Source: JBCCGL01 sp039029275
Lineage (GTDB): Bacteria; Pseudomonadota; Gammaproteobacteria; JBCCGL01
NCBI GenBank assembly: GCA_039029275.1
Contig: JBCCGL010000003.1
Coordinates: forward strand, 1-64,000
Reading direction: 5' to 3'
Length of the DNA stretch: 64,000 nt
Shown here piece by piece: positions 9,561 through 18,181 of the stretch. Position numbers and translations under genes: made by a program. Every line of letters starts with the position of its first letter. The stretch's first letter is position 1. The notes under the pieces were generated by a model. The model was not told the origin of the DNA. It did no database searches and saw only the letters and a program-made list of their open reading frames with translations.

Positions 9561-11033
9561 ATGAAAATTAAGAAAACCAGGGCACCCAGTGTGCGCGAAG
9601 CGATGAACATCATTCGGCGTGAGCAAGGCGCTGACGCGGTGATTCTGGCCAACCGAAAGGTCGACGGCGGGGTTGAAATAATCTCCGCAACAGACTACGA
9701 CGAGTCTGCGCTGCAGGAAAGCGCAGACGAACAAGTGCCTGAACCCGAGGCTGCGAGCCCCATCCTGCCAGACGGCGGCGATGAATCTGACACAGGCGTA
9801 CATGCGCAGATTTCGTACGAAGCAGTTGCGCTGGCACAGCAGCAGCCAAGCGATACAAACACAGTCGCATCGACAAAGCCGCCTGTTCCCAATGAGCGTG
9901 CGCTGGAGTCGTTTTCTTCGGGCCGCAGTCAGAATGTGGTGACGGCAATTCCGCCAATCGCGAAGGCGGCACCAATCTCGGTTGCGCACGAGTCGCCGCC
10001 GGTCAATACGACCGAAATTAATTCGTCATCGAAAATCGTGGATATTTCAGACGCGCGTCCACAATCAGTGCAAGCCAGCACACAATGGCAAGAGAGCGCT
10101 GCGATTCAGGACTTACAGCGTGAGCTCCATTCCTTGCGCGGCTTGATGCAAAACCAGTTATCGGTGCTTGAATGGGACGCGCTGTCGCGGCACAGCCCTG
10201 TTCAGTTCGAGCTGCTATCACGCCTCACGGAAATGGGCATCGCCGCAGATGCAGCCCGTGAACTCGCCAAATTCAACGGCGACAACGATGACCCGGAAAA
10301 AGCCTGGCGCGCAACGCTGGGCGAACTTGCACGACGTATTCCCGTCTCGGATCAGGATTTGCTCGACGACGGTGGCGTTGTCGCGCTGGTCGGACCAACC
10401 GGTGTTGGCAAAACCACCAGCATCGCCAAACTTGCCGCACGGTTTGTTATGCGTCATGGCCATCGCAGCGTTGGTCTGGTGAGTACCGATTGTTACCGCA
10501 TCGGTGCTCATGAGCAGTTGCACAATTTCGCCCGCATTCTCGGTGTACCGTTTAAAACGGTCGATAACCCTAACGACCTCAGTAACGCATTAAGCGGCTT
10601 CTTTGATAAGAAGCTGATCCTGATAGATACCGCCGGAATGAGTCAGCGCGACATTCGCCTCAGCGAGCAGTTCTCAACCTTACGCGACAGCTTTCCAATT
10701 ATCCGTCCGTATTTGGTGCTGGCGGCAAACACACAGCTTGGCGCCATGGACGAAGCCGTCAAAGGTTTCAGCAAGGTTGATCTCGAAGGTTGCATTGTCA
10801 CAAAGCTTGACGAGACGACCAGCATTGGTCCGGCCCTGAGTATCGCCATGCGGCACAAATTGGCGATCACTTATGTCGGCGTCGGCCAGCGTGTGCCAGA
10901 AGATTTGCAACCTGCCCGCGCGCACAGGCTCATCAGCCGCGCAGTACCGATGGGGGAGCGTTACAGCGAGGATAACGAGACTGACATGCTGGCCGTTCGC
11001 TACAGTCGAGGTGCTGAATATGCTGGCGTCTGA
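9561..11033 (+). CDS. flhF: Flagellar placement GTPase FlhF
   Basis: FlhF is an SRP-type GTPase that marks the cell pole where a polar flagellum is built. The N-terminus (MKIKKTRAPSVREAMNIIRR) is the usual FlhF start. A long Ala/Pro/Ser-rich linker (about residues 60-180) leads to the NG domain, with P-loop GPTGVGKTT near residue 278, an SRP-type STDCYRIGAHEQL segment and the DTAG motif further on. The presence of flhF next to fleN implies controlled polar flagellation. The 490-residue length is within the family range, most variation being in the linker. Confidence 0.96.
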   Translation: MKIKKTRAPSVREAMNIIRREQGADAVILANRKVDGGVEIISATDYDESALQESADEQVPEPEAASPILPDGGDESDTGVHAQISYEAVALAQQQPSDTNTVASTKPPVPNERALESFSSGRSQNVVTAIPPIAKAAPISVAHESPPVNTTEINSSSKIVDISDARPQSVQASTQWQESAAIQDLQRELHSLRGLMQNQLSVLEWDALSRHSPVQFELLSRLTEMGIAADAARELAKFNGDNDDPEKAWRATLGELARRIPVSDQDLLDDGGVVALVGPTGVGKTTSIAKLAARFVMRHGHRSVGLVSTDCYRIGAHEQLHNFARILGVPFKTVDNPNDLSNALSGFFDKKLILIDTAGMSQRDIRLSEQFSTLRDSFPIIRPYLVLAANTQLGAMDEAVKGFSKVDLEGCIVTKLDETTSIGPALSIAMRHKLAITYVGVGQRVPEDLQPARAHRLISRAVPMGERYSEDNETDMLAVRYSRGAEYAGV

Positions 11034-11904
11034 AGCCATGATGGATCAAGCAGCAGGGCTGCGTTACATAAGCAATCCGCAGCCGGTGCGCGTGATCGCA
11101 GTCACCAGCGGCAAAGGCGGCGTCGGCAAATCCAACGTTTCGGTCAATATCGCGGTTGCGATGGCCAATCGGGGGCACGACGTGATGCTGCTGGACGCCG
11201 ACCTGGGACTTGCCAACATCGACGTGCTGTTAGATGTGCGCCCGCGCTATACGCTCGAGCACGTTGTTTCTGGCGAATGTACGCTGGAAGAAGCGGTAGT
11301 CGAAGGGCCAGTGGGGGTGAAAATAATACCGGCGGCATCGGGCGTACAAAAAATGGCGCAATTGTCGCAGGCAGAACACCTCGGACTGGTGCGCTCGTTT
11401 AGCGAACTCAGCGAGCCAATTGACACCCTCATTGTAGATACTGCTGCTGGTATTTCTGATTCGGTTACGGCGTTTACGCGCGCCGCGCGTGAGGTAGTGG
11501 TCGTCGTATGTGATGAACCAGCGTCGATTACGGATGCATACGCAACTATCAAGGTGCTCAGCCGCGACTACAAAGTCAATCGTTTTCATGTCGTTGCGAA
11601 TATGGCGCGCTCGCTCAAACAGGGACGCGAGCTGTTTCACAAGCTAACCGCAGCAACCGACAAATTTCTTGACGTGACGTTGGAATTTTCCGGTGTCATT
11701 CCATACGACGAGGTCTTAATCAAAGCCGTGCGTCAACAAAAAGCGGTTGTGGACGCCTACCCTCGCAGCCCGGCAGGGCTCGCGTTTAAAAAACTGGTAC
11801 AGAAAATCGAACGTTGGCCGATACCGACGAATGCCGAAGGCCACTTGGAGTTTTTCGTCGAACGACTGATCCGCTTTAGCACCCTGTCAGGAGGTCGACA
11901 ATAA
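11020..11904 (+). CDS. fleN: Flagellar number regulator FleN (FlhG), MinD-like ATPase
   Basis: FleN/FlhG is a MinD/ParA-family ATPase that limits flagellar number, partly by restraining the flagellar master regulator. The open frame extends back to 10873 inside flhF. I place the start at ATG 11020 because a GAGG site lies just upstream and because the deviant Walker A motif SGKGGVGKS then falls about 22 residues in, as in known FleN. It overlaps flhF by 14 bases. ATGs at 11038 and 11041 are alternatives. The DLGLANIDVLL and DTAAGISDSV motifs are present. A C-terminal amphipathic membrane-targeting region is plausible (LEFFVERLIRF). Confidence 0.93.
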   Translation: MLASEAMMDQAAGLRYISNPQPVRVIAVTSGKGGVGKSNVSVNIAVAMANRGHDVMLLDADLGLANIDVLLDVRPRYTLEHVVSGECTLEEAVVEGPVGVKIIPAASGVQKMAQLSQAEHLGLVRSFSELSEPIDTLIVDTAAGISDSVTAFTRAAREVVVVVCDEPASITDAYATIKVLSRDYKVNRFHVVANMARSLKQGRELFHKLTAATDKFLDVTLEFSGVIPYDEVLIKAVRQQKAVVDAYPRSPAGLAFKKLVQKIERWPIPTNAEGHLEFFVERLIRFSTLSGGRQ

Positions 11905-12650
11905 TGAATGCTCACGCTATGTACGCAGAAATACAAAACGCTTCGAGCGATGAACTTGTTACGGGCCATGCCAACCTTGTCAAACGTATCGCCTTTCATT
12001 TACTCAATCGCCTGCCACCGAGCGTCCAGGCGGAGGATTTGATTCAGGCCGGAATGATCGGACTGCTCGAAGCCTCCAATCACTACGACCCCTCGCAAGG
12101 CGCCAGCTTCGACACCTATGCCGGCATTCGCATTCGCGGCGCTATGTTGGATGAGATTCGTCGTTCCGACTGGACGCCGCGTTCGGTGCATCGCAAGTCG
12201 CGCGAAGCCGCGGAGGCGCTGCGTCAGATTGAGCAGGAAACCGGCCGCGAGGCCAAAGACGTTGATGTGGCTGAGTATATGGGCGTGACGATTGAGGAGT
12301 ATCATCAAATTCTGCGCGAAAGTACTTCGTCGCGGATTTTCAGTCTGGATCAACCCGATGAAAACAGTGGCGAGTACGCGCGCGTGCCGGAAAGTGCCGA
12401 CAAAGGCCCACAATACAATCTTGATGATGCGAGTTTTCAATCGCAACTGAGCGAGGCGATCGCCAATTTGCCTGAGCGCGAGAGTCTTGTGATGTCGTTT
12501 TACTATACCGACGAGCTCAACCTGCGCGAGATCGGCGACATTCTGGGCGTTAGCGAGTCTCGTGTGTGCCAGATTCACGGACAGGCACTCGTGCGACTAA
12601 AGGCGCGCATGTCGAAATGGCGAATAACAGAGCCTGAGCCAAGCGATTAA
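11904..12650 (+). CDS. fliA: Flagellar sigma factor FliA (sigma-28)
   Basis: FliA directs RNA polymerase to late flagellar and chemotaxis genes. The 248-residue product shows region 2 (VKRIAFHLLNRLPPSVQAED, then DTYAGIRIRGAMLDEIRRSD), region 3 (REAAEALRQIEQETGREAKD) and region 4 with the helix-turn-helix LREIGDILGVSESRVCQIHG. The ATG at 11904 shares one base with the fleN stop and is preceded by a strong AGGAGG at 11889-11894. It should drive the sigma-28-like promoter found before cheY. The anti-sigma factor FlgM is not in this window. Confidence 0.97.
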   Translation: MNAHAMYAEIQNASSDELVTGHANLVKRIAFHLLNRLPPSVQAEDLIQAGMIGLLEASNHYDPSQGASFDTYAGIRIRGAMLDEIRRSDWTPRSVHRKSREAAEALRQIEQETGREAKDVDVAEYMGVTIEEYHQILRESTSSRIFSLDQPDENSGEYARVPESADKGPQYNLDDASFQSQLSEAIANLPERESLVMSFYYTDELNLREIGDILGVSESRVCQIHGQALVRLKARMSKWRITEPEPSD

Positions 12651-12667
12651 AAAAGACTATTTTTTTC

Positions 12668-12694
12668 TAATGAAAACCCAACCTGCGCCGATGA
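12668..12694 (+). promoter_or_regulatory. Sigma-28 (FliA) promoter for cheYZA
   Basis: TAAT (12668-12671), 15 bases, then GCCGATGA (12687-12694) matches the sigma-28 consensus TAAA-N15-GCCGATAA with two mismatches and exact spacing. It lies 42 bases before the cheY ATG, in the only sizeable gap between fliA and cheY. This makes cheY-cheZ-cheA a likely late, FliA-dependent operon. Confidence 0.7.
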
Positions 12695-12736
12695 TTCGTT
12701 TAGCAAGCGGTATCTGAGCGGGTTAGCGAAAAAGAA

Positions 12737-13123
12737 ATGAACAAAGATATGAAAATTCTGGTCGTTGATGACTTCTCGACCATGCGACGAATCGTCAAGA
12801 ACCTGTTAAAGGATTTAGGCTTCAATAATATGGAAGAGGCAGATGACGGCAACACAGCACTCCCGCTGCTCAAATCAGGTGGATTTGATTTTCTTGTTAC
12901 CGATTGGAACATGCCTGGCATGACCGGAATTGAACTTCTAAAACAGGTTCGTGCCGACGAAAGTCTTGCTGACCTGCCCGTGCTGATGGTTACCGCAGAA
13001 TCCAAACGAGAGCAGATCGTTGAAGCGGCGCAGGCTGGAGTGAATGGTTATGTTGTCAAACCCTTCACCGCGATCACGCTGAAAGAGAAAATCGACAAGA
13101 TTTTTGAGCGCATCGAAGCCTGA
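12737..13123 (+). CDS. cheY: Chemotaxis response regulator CheY
   Basis: CheY carries the phosphoryl signal from CheA to FliM at the motor. The 128-residue single receiver domain has the acidic pair in LVVDDFSTMRR, the phosphoacceptor Asp in VTDWNMPGM, Thr in MVTAES and Lys in VVKPF. Length and sequence match the CheY of enteric and pseudomonad types. The start ATG at 12737 lies 42 bases after the sigma-28-like promoter. cheZ follows 10 bases after the stop. Confidence 0.97.
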   Translation: MNKDMKILVVDDFSTMRRIVKNLLKDLGFNNMEEADDGNTALPLLKSGGFDFLVTDWNMPGMTGIELLKQVRADESLADLPVLMVTAESKREQIVEAAQAGVNGYVVKPFTAITLKEKIDKIFERIEA

Positions 13124-13133
13124 GTTCAGGGCC

Positions 13134-13901
13134 ATGAATGCGAATGTCGACTCGCTCCTGTCGCAGGAGAACTGTGACCGCGCCAAACAACTCGTCACTG
13201 CAATTGAATCAGGGGATCGCGAAAACGTTCTGCAAATCGTTTCCGATATGTCGTCGCTTGTCGAAAGCGACCTGTTTCAAAACGTCGGGAAACTGACCCG
13301 TAACCTGCACGATACTTTCCGTGATATCGGTAGCGAATCCGAAAGCGAATTTTTTGATCCGGCTAAATTTCCTGATGCGCGTGAAAGACTTCAGCATGTG
13401 ATTCAACTTACCGAAGATTCGGCAAACACAACATTGGACTGTGTTGAAAAGGCGCTCCCCGTTATTCAAGAAAGAGGCGACAGGGCCGCTGAATTACTCG
13501 AGCGTTGGGAAAGATTGTGTAAAAAAGAGATGGCGCTTAGCCACTTTAAAGAACTATCTGACGACATTCAGGCTTATTTATCAGGTACCAAAGATTTGTC
13601 TGCAACCCTGCAATCCGGACTCAACGATGTACTGATGGCTCAAGGCTACCAGGACTTGACAGGGCAAATGATCCGTCAGGTTATTAATTTGGTTGACGAG
13701 CTGGAGCAGAAGTTATTGGATTTGGTGACTTCAGCTTCTAGCGAATCTGTACAGGGAGCCATTCAAGCTAAAAACAATTCGAAACAAGATGAGCGCAAAT
13801 CGCTAATGCAAGGTGAGGGGCCACAGCTCAATAAGGATGCGGATGACGTAATGTCGTCTCAGGATCAAGTGGACGACTTGCTTGCGAGCTTGGGATTTTA
13901 G
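13134..13901 (+). CDS. cheZ: CheY-P phosphatase CheZ
   Basis: CheZ dephosphorylates CheY-P and ends the tumble signal. I chose ATG 13134 (255 residues); the longer frame to 13104 would overlap cheY. The long helical hairpin contains the catalytic segment QGYQDLTGQMIRQVI, where the Asp and Gln of QDLTGQ insert into the CheY site. The C-terminus ends in the CheY-binding tail SQDQVDDLLASLGF after a disordered linker. CheZ is mostly found in beta- and gammaproteobacteria, which supports the taxonomic call. Confidence 0.95.
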   Translation: MNANVDSLLSQENCDRAKQLVTAIESGDRENVLQIVSDMSSLVESDLFQNVGKLTRNLHDTFRDIGSESESEFFDPAKFPDARERLQHVIQLTEDSANTTLDCVEKALPVIQERGDRAAELLERWERLCKKEMALSHFKELSDDIQAYLSGTKDLSATLQSGLNDVLMAQGYQDLTGQMIRQVINLVDELEQKLLDLVTSASSESVQGAIQAKNNSKQDERKSLMQGEGPQLNKDADDVMSSQDQVDDLLASLGF

Positions 13902-13911
13902 GTGACGAAAC

Positions 13912-16197
13912 ATGAGTATTGATCTTGACGACGAGATTCTTCAGGACTTTCTCGTAGAGGCGGGAGAGATACTGGAGTTGTTGGGTGAACAGTTAGTTGA
14001 GCTGGAACAACACCCGGAAAACATGGATCTGATTAACGCGATTTTTCGCGGATTTCACACCGTCAAGGGCGGTGCGGGATTTCTCTCTCTGACCGAGCTG
14101 GTCAACATCAGTCACAAAACCGAAGACGTATTTAATCTGGTTCGGCAAGGTGAACGCGTCGCAAACTCCGGCTTAATGGATGTTATCTTGCGTTCGCTTG
14201 ATGTAATCAACGAAATGTTCGATGGCATTCAAAACGGAATTGAGCCCGAACCGGCAGATGCCGGCCTGCTGGCTGAACTGGCACAGTTGGCGGATGCCTC
14301 GATACCGCAAGACAGTATCGGCGATACACCAACAGTCACCGCGGATGTCAGCACGGACGAGCCTGCTTCAGTGGCTGAGCCAGAGCCTGATTCAAATGTT
14401 GAGGCGCAACCCGAGGGTGCCGTCTCGGTTTCTGACATCACCGAAACCGACTACAGCGAGATGCTGGATTCGCTCGATGGTGAAGGCAAAACACCGCAAT
14501 CGAATGCAGCATCGAGTCAAGATGACATCACGGAAGAAGAGTTCGACCAACTACTCGACGACATTCACGGAAAAGGCAAACATGGTCGCGTCGACGCTGA
14601 TTCTGATCAGAGCAAGACCGAGACGGAAACCGCAGCAAGTGACAGTGCGCAACCGACAGGTGTAAAAAGCGACGAAATTACCGAAGAAGAATTCGATAAG
14701 CTGCTCGATGAGCTACACGGTGCGGGAAAACACGGTCGAATCTCACCGGAAGAATCAGAAGCACTCGAAAAAGCGGGTGATGAAAATATCACTGATGAGC
14801 AATTTCAGGCACTTCTCGACGAAATGCACGGTGCAGGCAAAGGGCCAACCAAAGCGGTGAAACCTGCAGATGCGAAACCCGTCGCCAAGGCGGCCGATTC
14901 CGCTAAACCTGACGAAACCGTTGCCCCCAAGCCGACGCCGGTAGCAAAACCTGCGGCTTCAAAAACAGCTGCAGCGAAACCCGCAGCCGGTGCTGCGGGC
15001 GCGGGTGCGGCCAAGGCAGAGGCGACTGTGCGCGTCGATACCAAACGCCTGGATGACATCATGAACCTGGTTGGTGAGCTGGTGCTGGCACGCAACCGAT
15101 TGACGTCCCTTCGAGAAGAGTACGAAAACGAACAGATGGTTCAGGCCGTCAATAATCTGGACCTGGTCACGGCCGATTTGCAGGGCGCGGTCATGAAAAC
15201 GCGCATGCAACCGATCAAGAAAGTCTTTGGGCGTTTTCCGCGCGTGGTTCGCGATCTCGCACGCAGCCTCAACAAAGAAGTTCACCTCGAACTCATGGGT
15301 GAAGAAACCGACCTCGACAAAAACCTTGTTGAGGCACTTGCCGATCCATTGGTGCATTTGGTGCGCAATGCTGTCGATCACGGTATCGAGACACCGGAGG
15401 AGCGCAAGGCGAACGGCAAGCCAGCGGGAGGGACTGTCGTGTTGGCTGCGGAGCAGTCTGGTGATCACATTCTGCTGACAATCCGCGACGATGGTGCTGG
15501 TATGGATCCGAACGTATTGCGCGAAATGGCGGTGCGCAAGGAAATCATGGATGCCGAGGCTGCCAAACGTTTAACGGATAAGGAGTGCTTCGATTTGATC
15601 TTCATGCCCGGCACTTCAACCAAAACCGAAATTTCCGACGTTTCGGGCCGGGGTGTGGGCATGGACGTGGTGAAAACGCGAATTTCTCAGCTCAATGGAT
15701 CGGTTGATATCGATTCTGTTAAAGGAAAGGGCACCACGCTATCAATCAAGGTGCCTTTGACACTGGCAATTCTTCCGACACTCATGGTCGTGCTGGGTGA
15801 GCGCAAGTTTGCGTTGCCGCTTTCGATTGTTAACGAAATTTTCGAACTCGACACCAAACCTACCCATGTGGTTGACGGCCAACGCGTGATCCAGAATCGT
15901 GGCAAGGCGCCGCCGTTGTTCTTCCTGCGCAACTGGTTACTCTCGCCTGAAGAGGCGAACCAACCAAAAGCAGAGAGCGAGAACGGTGAGCAGGTCCTGA
16001 TGGTGCAGATCAATAACCGACCGGTTGGTTTTGTGGTCGACCAGGTTGTAGGACAGGAGGAGGTCGTGATCAAGCCGCTGGGTTCGGTGTTGCACGGCTT
16101 GCCAGGACTCGCGGGAGCAACGATTACTGGCGACGGCAATATGGCACTTATCCTCGATATGCCAGGATTGGTGAAAAAGAACGCCGCGTTCGCCTGA
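13912..16197 (+). CDS. cheA: Chemotaxis histidine kinase CheA with repeated linker motif
   Basis: CheA is the array kinase that phosphorylates CheY and CheB. The 761-residue protein begins with the P1 HPt domain, with the phospho-His in FHTVKGGAGF. A long acidic and Ala/Pro-rich linker (about residues 120-370) follows, then the P3 dimerisation helices, the P4 ATPase with HLVRNAVDHGIE, DDGAGMD and GRGVGMDVV, and the P5 CheW-like domain. The linker holds four degenerate copies of an ITEEEFDxLLDxxHGxGK motif and no clear P2 domain. It is the last gene of the cluster; aspS follows, with no cheB or cheW. Confidence 0.96.
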   Translation: MSIDLDDEILQDFLVEAGEILELLGEQLVELEQHPENMDLINAIFRGFHTVKGGAGFLSLTELVNISHKTEDVFNLVRQGERVANSGLMDVILRSLDVINEMFDGIQNGIEPEPADAGLLAELAQLADASIPQDSIGDTPTVTADVSTDEPASVAEPEPDSNVEAQPEGAVSVSDITETDYSEMLDSLDGEGKTPQSNAASSQDDITEEEFDQLLDDIHGKGKHGRVDADSDQSKTETETAASDSAQPTGVKSDEITEEEFDKLLDELHGAGKHGRISPEESEALEKAGDENITDEQFQALLDEMHGAGKGPTKAVKPADAKPVAKAADSAKPDETVAPKPTPVAKPAASKTAAAKPAAGAAGAGAAKAEATVRVDTKRLDDIMNLVGELVLARNRLTSLREEYENEQMVQAVNNLDLVTADLQGAVMKTRMQPIKKVFGRFPRVVRDLARSLNKEVHLELMGEETDLDKNLVEALADPLVHLVRNAVDHGIETPEERKANGKPAGGTVVLAAEQSGDHILLTIRDDGAGMDPNVLREMAVRKEIMDAEAAKRLTDKECFDLIFMPGTSTKTEISDVSGRGVGMDVVKTRISQLNGSVDIDSVKGKGTTLSIKVPLTLAILPTLMVVLGERKFALPLSIVNEIFELDTKPTHVVDGQRVIQNRGKAPPLFFLRNWLLSPEEANQPKAESENGEQVLMVQINNRPVGFVVDQVVGQEEVVIKPLGSVLHGLPGLAGATITGDGNMALILDMPGLVKKNAAFA
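14434..14847 (+). repeat. Four degenerate ~22-residue repeats inside cheA
   Basis: Copies begin near 14434, 14521, 14671 and 14782, corresponding to CheA residues of about 175, 204, 254 and 291. The shared pattern is [DE]-I-T-[ED]-x-[EQ]-[FY]-x-x-[LM]-L-D-x-[LIM]-[HD]-G-x-G-K. Copies 2 and 3 are nearly identical; copy 1 is the most divergent. They lie between P1 and P3, where other CheA proteins have P2 or a localisation domain, so they may be short helical docking modules. That role is inference. Confidence 0.75.
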
Positions 16198-16218
16198 TTA
16201 ACGTCTCAAACGCCCGTC

Positions 16219-16224
16219 TATAAT
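16219..16224 (+). promoter_or_regulatory. Candidate -10 element for aspS
   Basis: A perfect TATAAT lies about 108 bases before the aspS ATG and 22 bases after the cheA stop. The -35 position (around 16196-16201) has no good TTGACA match, so only the -10 hexamer supports the call. The 134-base gap also contains a short hairpin (AGCCG, six-base loop, CGGCT) without a T tract. Confidence 0.35.
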
Positions 16225-16331
16225 TGCGAAATTGTAGGCGAGCGCTTAACATTGCCGCCCTTTGCTGGTAGCCGTTTGTACGGCTGCCCCTCAACTCGAT
16301 TAAATCAACCCGAAATTAGCGGAAGGCATTA

Positions 16332-18110
16332 ATGCGAAGTCATTACTGTGGTGAGGTCGACACCTCACTGCTCGATCAGGAGGTCTCGTTGTGCGGTTGG
16401 GCGCATCGACGACGCGACCACGGCGGCGTAATTTTTATCGACCTGCGTGATCGCGAAGGTCTGGTCCAGGTCGTTTTTGATCCGGATATCCCGGAAATAT
16501 TTTCTACCGCCGAAAGCGTGCGCAACGAATTCGTGCTGCAGGTTCGTGGACGTGTGCGCCGGCGCCCCTCGGGCACGGTAAATCCGGACCTGCGAACTGG
16601 GGAAATCGAAGTGTTGGGGCTTGATTTGCAGGTGCTCAATCGAGCGGAAACGCCACCATTTCAGCTAGACGACCAAGATGTTAGCGAAGAGCATCGCCTG
16701 CGCTATCGCTACATTGATTTGCGGCGCCCGGAAATGCAGGCACACCTGCAACTGCGCGCGCGCATTGTCAGTTTTTTGCGCTCGTATCTGGACGGCGAAG
16801 GTTTCCTCGACATCGATACCCCGATTCTGACTCGTGCAACTCCCGAGGGAGCGCGTGACTATCTTGTGCCGAGTCGCACGCATCCCGGCGAGTTTTTCGC
16901 CCTGCCTCAGTCGCCGCAGCTGTTTAAACAGTTGCTGATGATGTCAGGATTTGATCGTTACTATCAGGTCGCACGCTGTTTTCGTGACGAAGATTTACGC
17001 GCCGACCGCCAGCCCGAATTTACCCAGCTCGATATCGAGATGTCGTTCGTCGACGAAGAAGGCGTGATGGGTCTGAACGAGGGCATGATTCGCGCGTTGT
17101 TCAAAGAGGTGATGGATGTCGAACTGCCGAGTCCATTTCCTCGCATGAGCTACGCGGAGGCGATGGCGCGTTACGGTTCTGACAAACCCGATCTGCGCAT
17201 CGATCTTGAATTGATCGATATTTCTGATTTGATGGGCACTGTCGAATTTAAGGTGTTCTCCGGCCCGGCGAACGATCCAAACGGCCGCGTGGCGGCAATG
17301 CGATTGCCCAAAGGCAGCGAACTCTCGCGCAAGGAGATCGATGATTACACGCAGTATGTGGGTCGTTACGGTGCCAAAGGGCTGGCCTACATCAAATGCA
17401 ACGATGTCGGTGCAGGGCGGGAAGGATTGCAATCACCTATTTTGAAATTCCTTCCTGATGATGTGATCGAGGCAATCGTAAATCGAACGCAGGCCGAAAA
17501 CGGGGACATCGTGTTTTTTGGTGCTGACAGTGCCAAAGTGGTTAACGAGTCACTCGGCGCTTTACGTGTCAAACTGGGGCACGATACCGGATTGGTTAAA
17601 GACGAATGGGCGCCTTTGTGGGTTGTCGACTTCCCCATGTTTGAGTGGGACGAGCGCGAAAAACGTTGGCAGGCACTGCACCATCCGTTCACCGCGCCAT
17701 CGGTTGACGATCCGGCCAGCTTGTTGTCAAACCCGGGTGATTGTCTTTCGCGCGCCTACGATATGGTGCTCAATGGAAGTGAAATTGGCGGTGGATCGAT
17801 TCGTATTCATACCACTGACATGCAAAGTACCGCGCTTGAAGTGCTTGGGATCGGAGAAGCAGAAGCGGAGGAAAAATTTGGTTTTCTGCTCCGAGCACTG
17901 CAGTATGGTGCACCACCGCACGGTGGATTGGCTTTCGGACTTGATCGACTCGTGATGTTGATGACCGGTGCGAACTCCATCCGCGAAGTTATGGCGTTCC
18001 CCAAAACTCAAACGGCAAGCTGTCCGTTGACCAGCGCGCCGGGTACAGTGTCTGAACGTCAATTAAAAGAGCTTTCACTTCGCACCCGGAAGCCTCAGGC
18101 TGAATCCTAG
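16332..18110 (+). CDS. aspS: Aspartyl-tRNA synthetase
   Basis: AspRS charges tRNA-Asp for translation. The 592-residue product has the N-terminal OB-fold anticodon-binding domain (about 1-110), class II motif 2 (RCFRDEDLRADRQPEFTQLD), the bacterial GAD insertion (about 280-420) and class II motif 3 (GLAFGLDRLVMLMTG). Full bacterial length and layout. Whether it is discriminating or charges tRNA-Asn as well cannot be settled here. In related bacteria aspS is close to yebC-ruvCAB; here other genes lie between. Confidence 0.97.
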   Translation: MRSHYCGEVDTSLLDQEVSLCGWAHRRRDHGGVIFIDLRDREGLVQVVFDPDIPEIFSTAESVRNEFVLQVRGRVRRRPSGTVNPDLRTGEIEVLGLDLQVLNRAETPPFQLDDQDVSEEHRLRYRYIDLRRPEMQAHLQLRARIVSFLRSYLDGEGFLDIDTPILTRATPEGARDYLVPSRTHPGEFFALPQSPQLFKQLLMMSGFDRYYQVARCFRDEDLRADRQPEFTQLDIEMSFVDEEGVMGLNEGMIRALFKEVMDVELPSPFPRMSYAEAMARYGSDKPDLRIDLELIDISDLMGTVEFKVFSGPANDPNGRVAAMRLPKGSELSRKEIDDYTQYVGRYGAKGLAYIKCNDVGAGREGLQSPILKFLPDDVIEAIVNRTQAENGDIVFFGADSAKVVNESLGALRVKLGHDTGLVKDEWAPLWVVDFPMFEWDEREKRWQALHHPFTAPSVDDPASLLSNPGDCLSRAYDMVLNGSEIGGGSIRIHTTDMQSTALEVLGIGEAEAEEKFGFLLRALQYGAPPHGGLAFGLDRLVMLMTGANSIREVMAFPKTQTASCPLTSAPGTVSERQLKELSLRTRKPQAES

Positions 18111-18181
18111 ACAGCACGTCGCATCATTCAACTTTTTCCGCCGCGGGCCGCTAGGCCTGCATTGGGTTTTGTTGTGTGAAA

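Noticed and set aside
12650..12668. A-run / T-run inverted repeat after fliA as a terminator
   Set aside because: The stem would be only A-T pairs with a very short loop and no GC content; not convincing.
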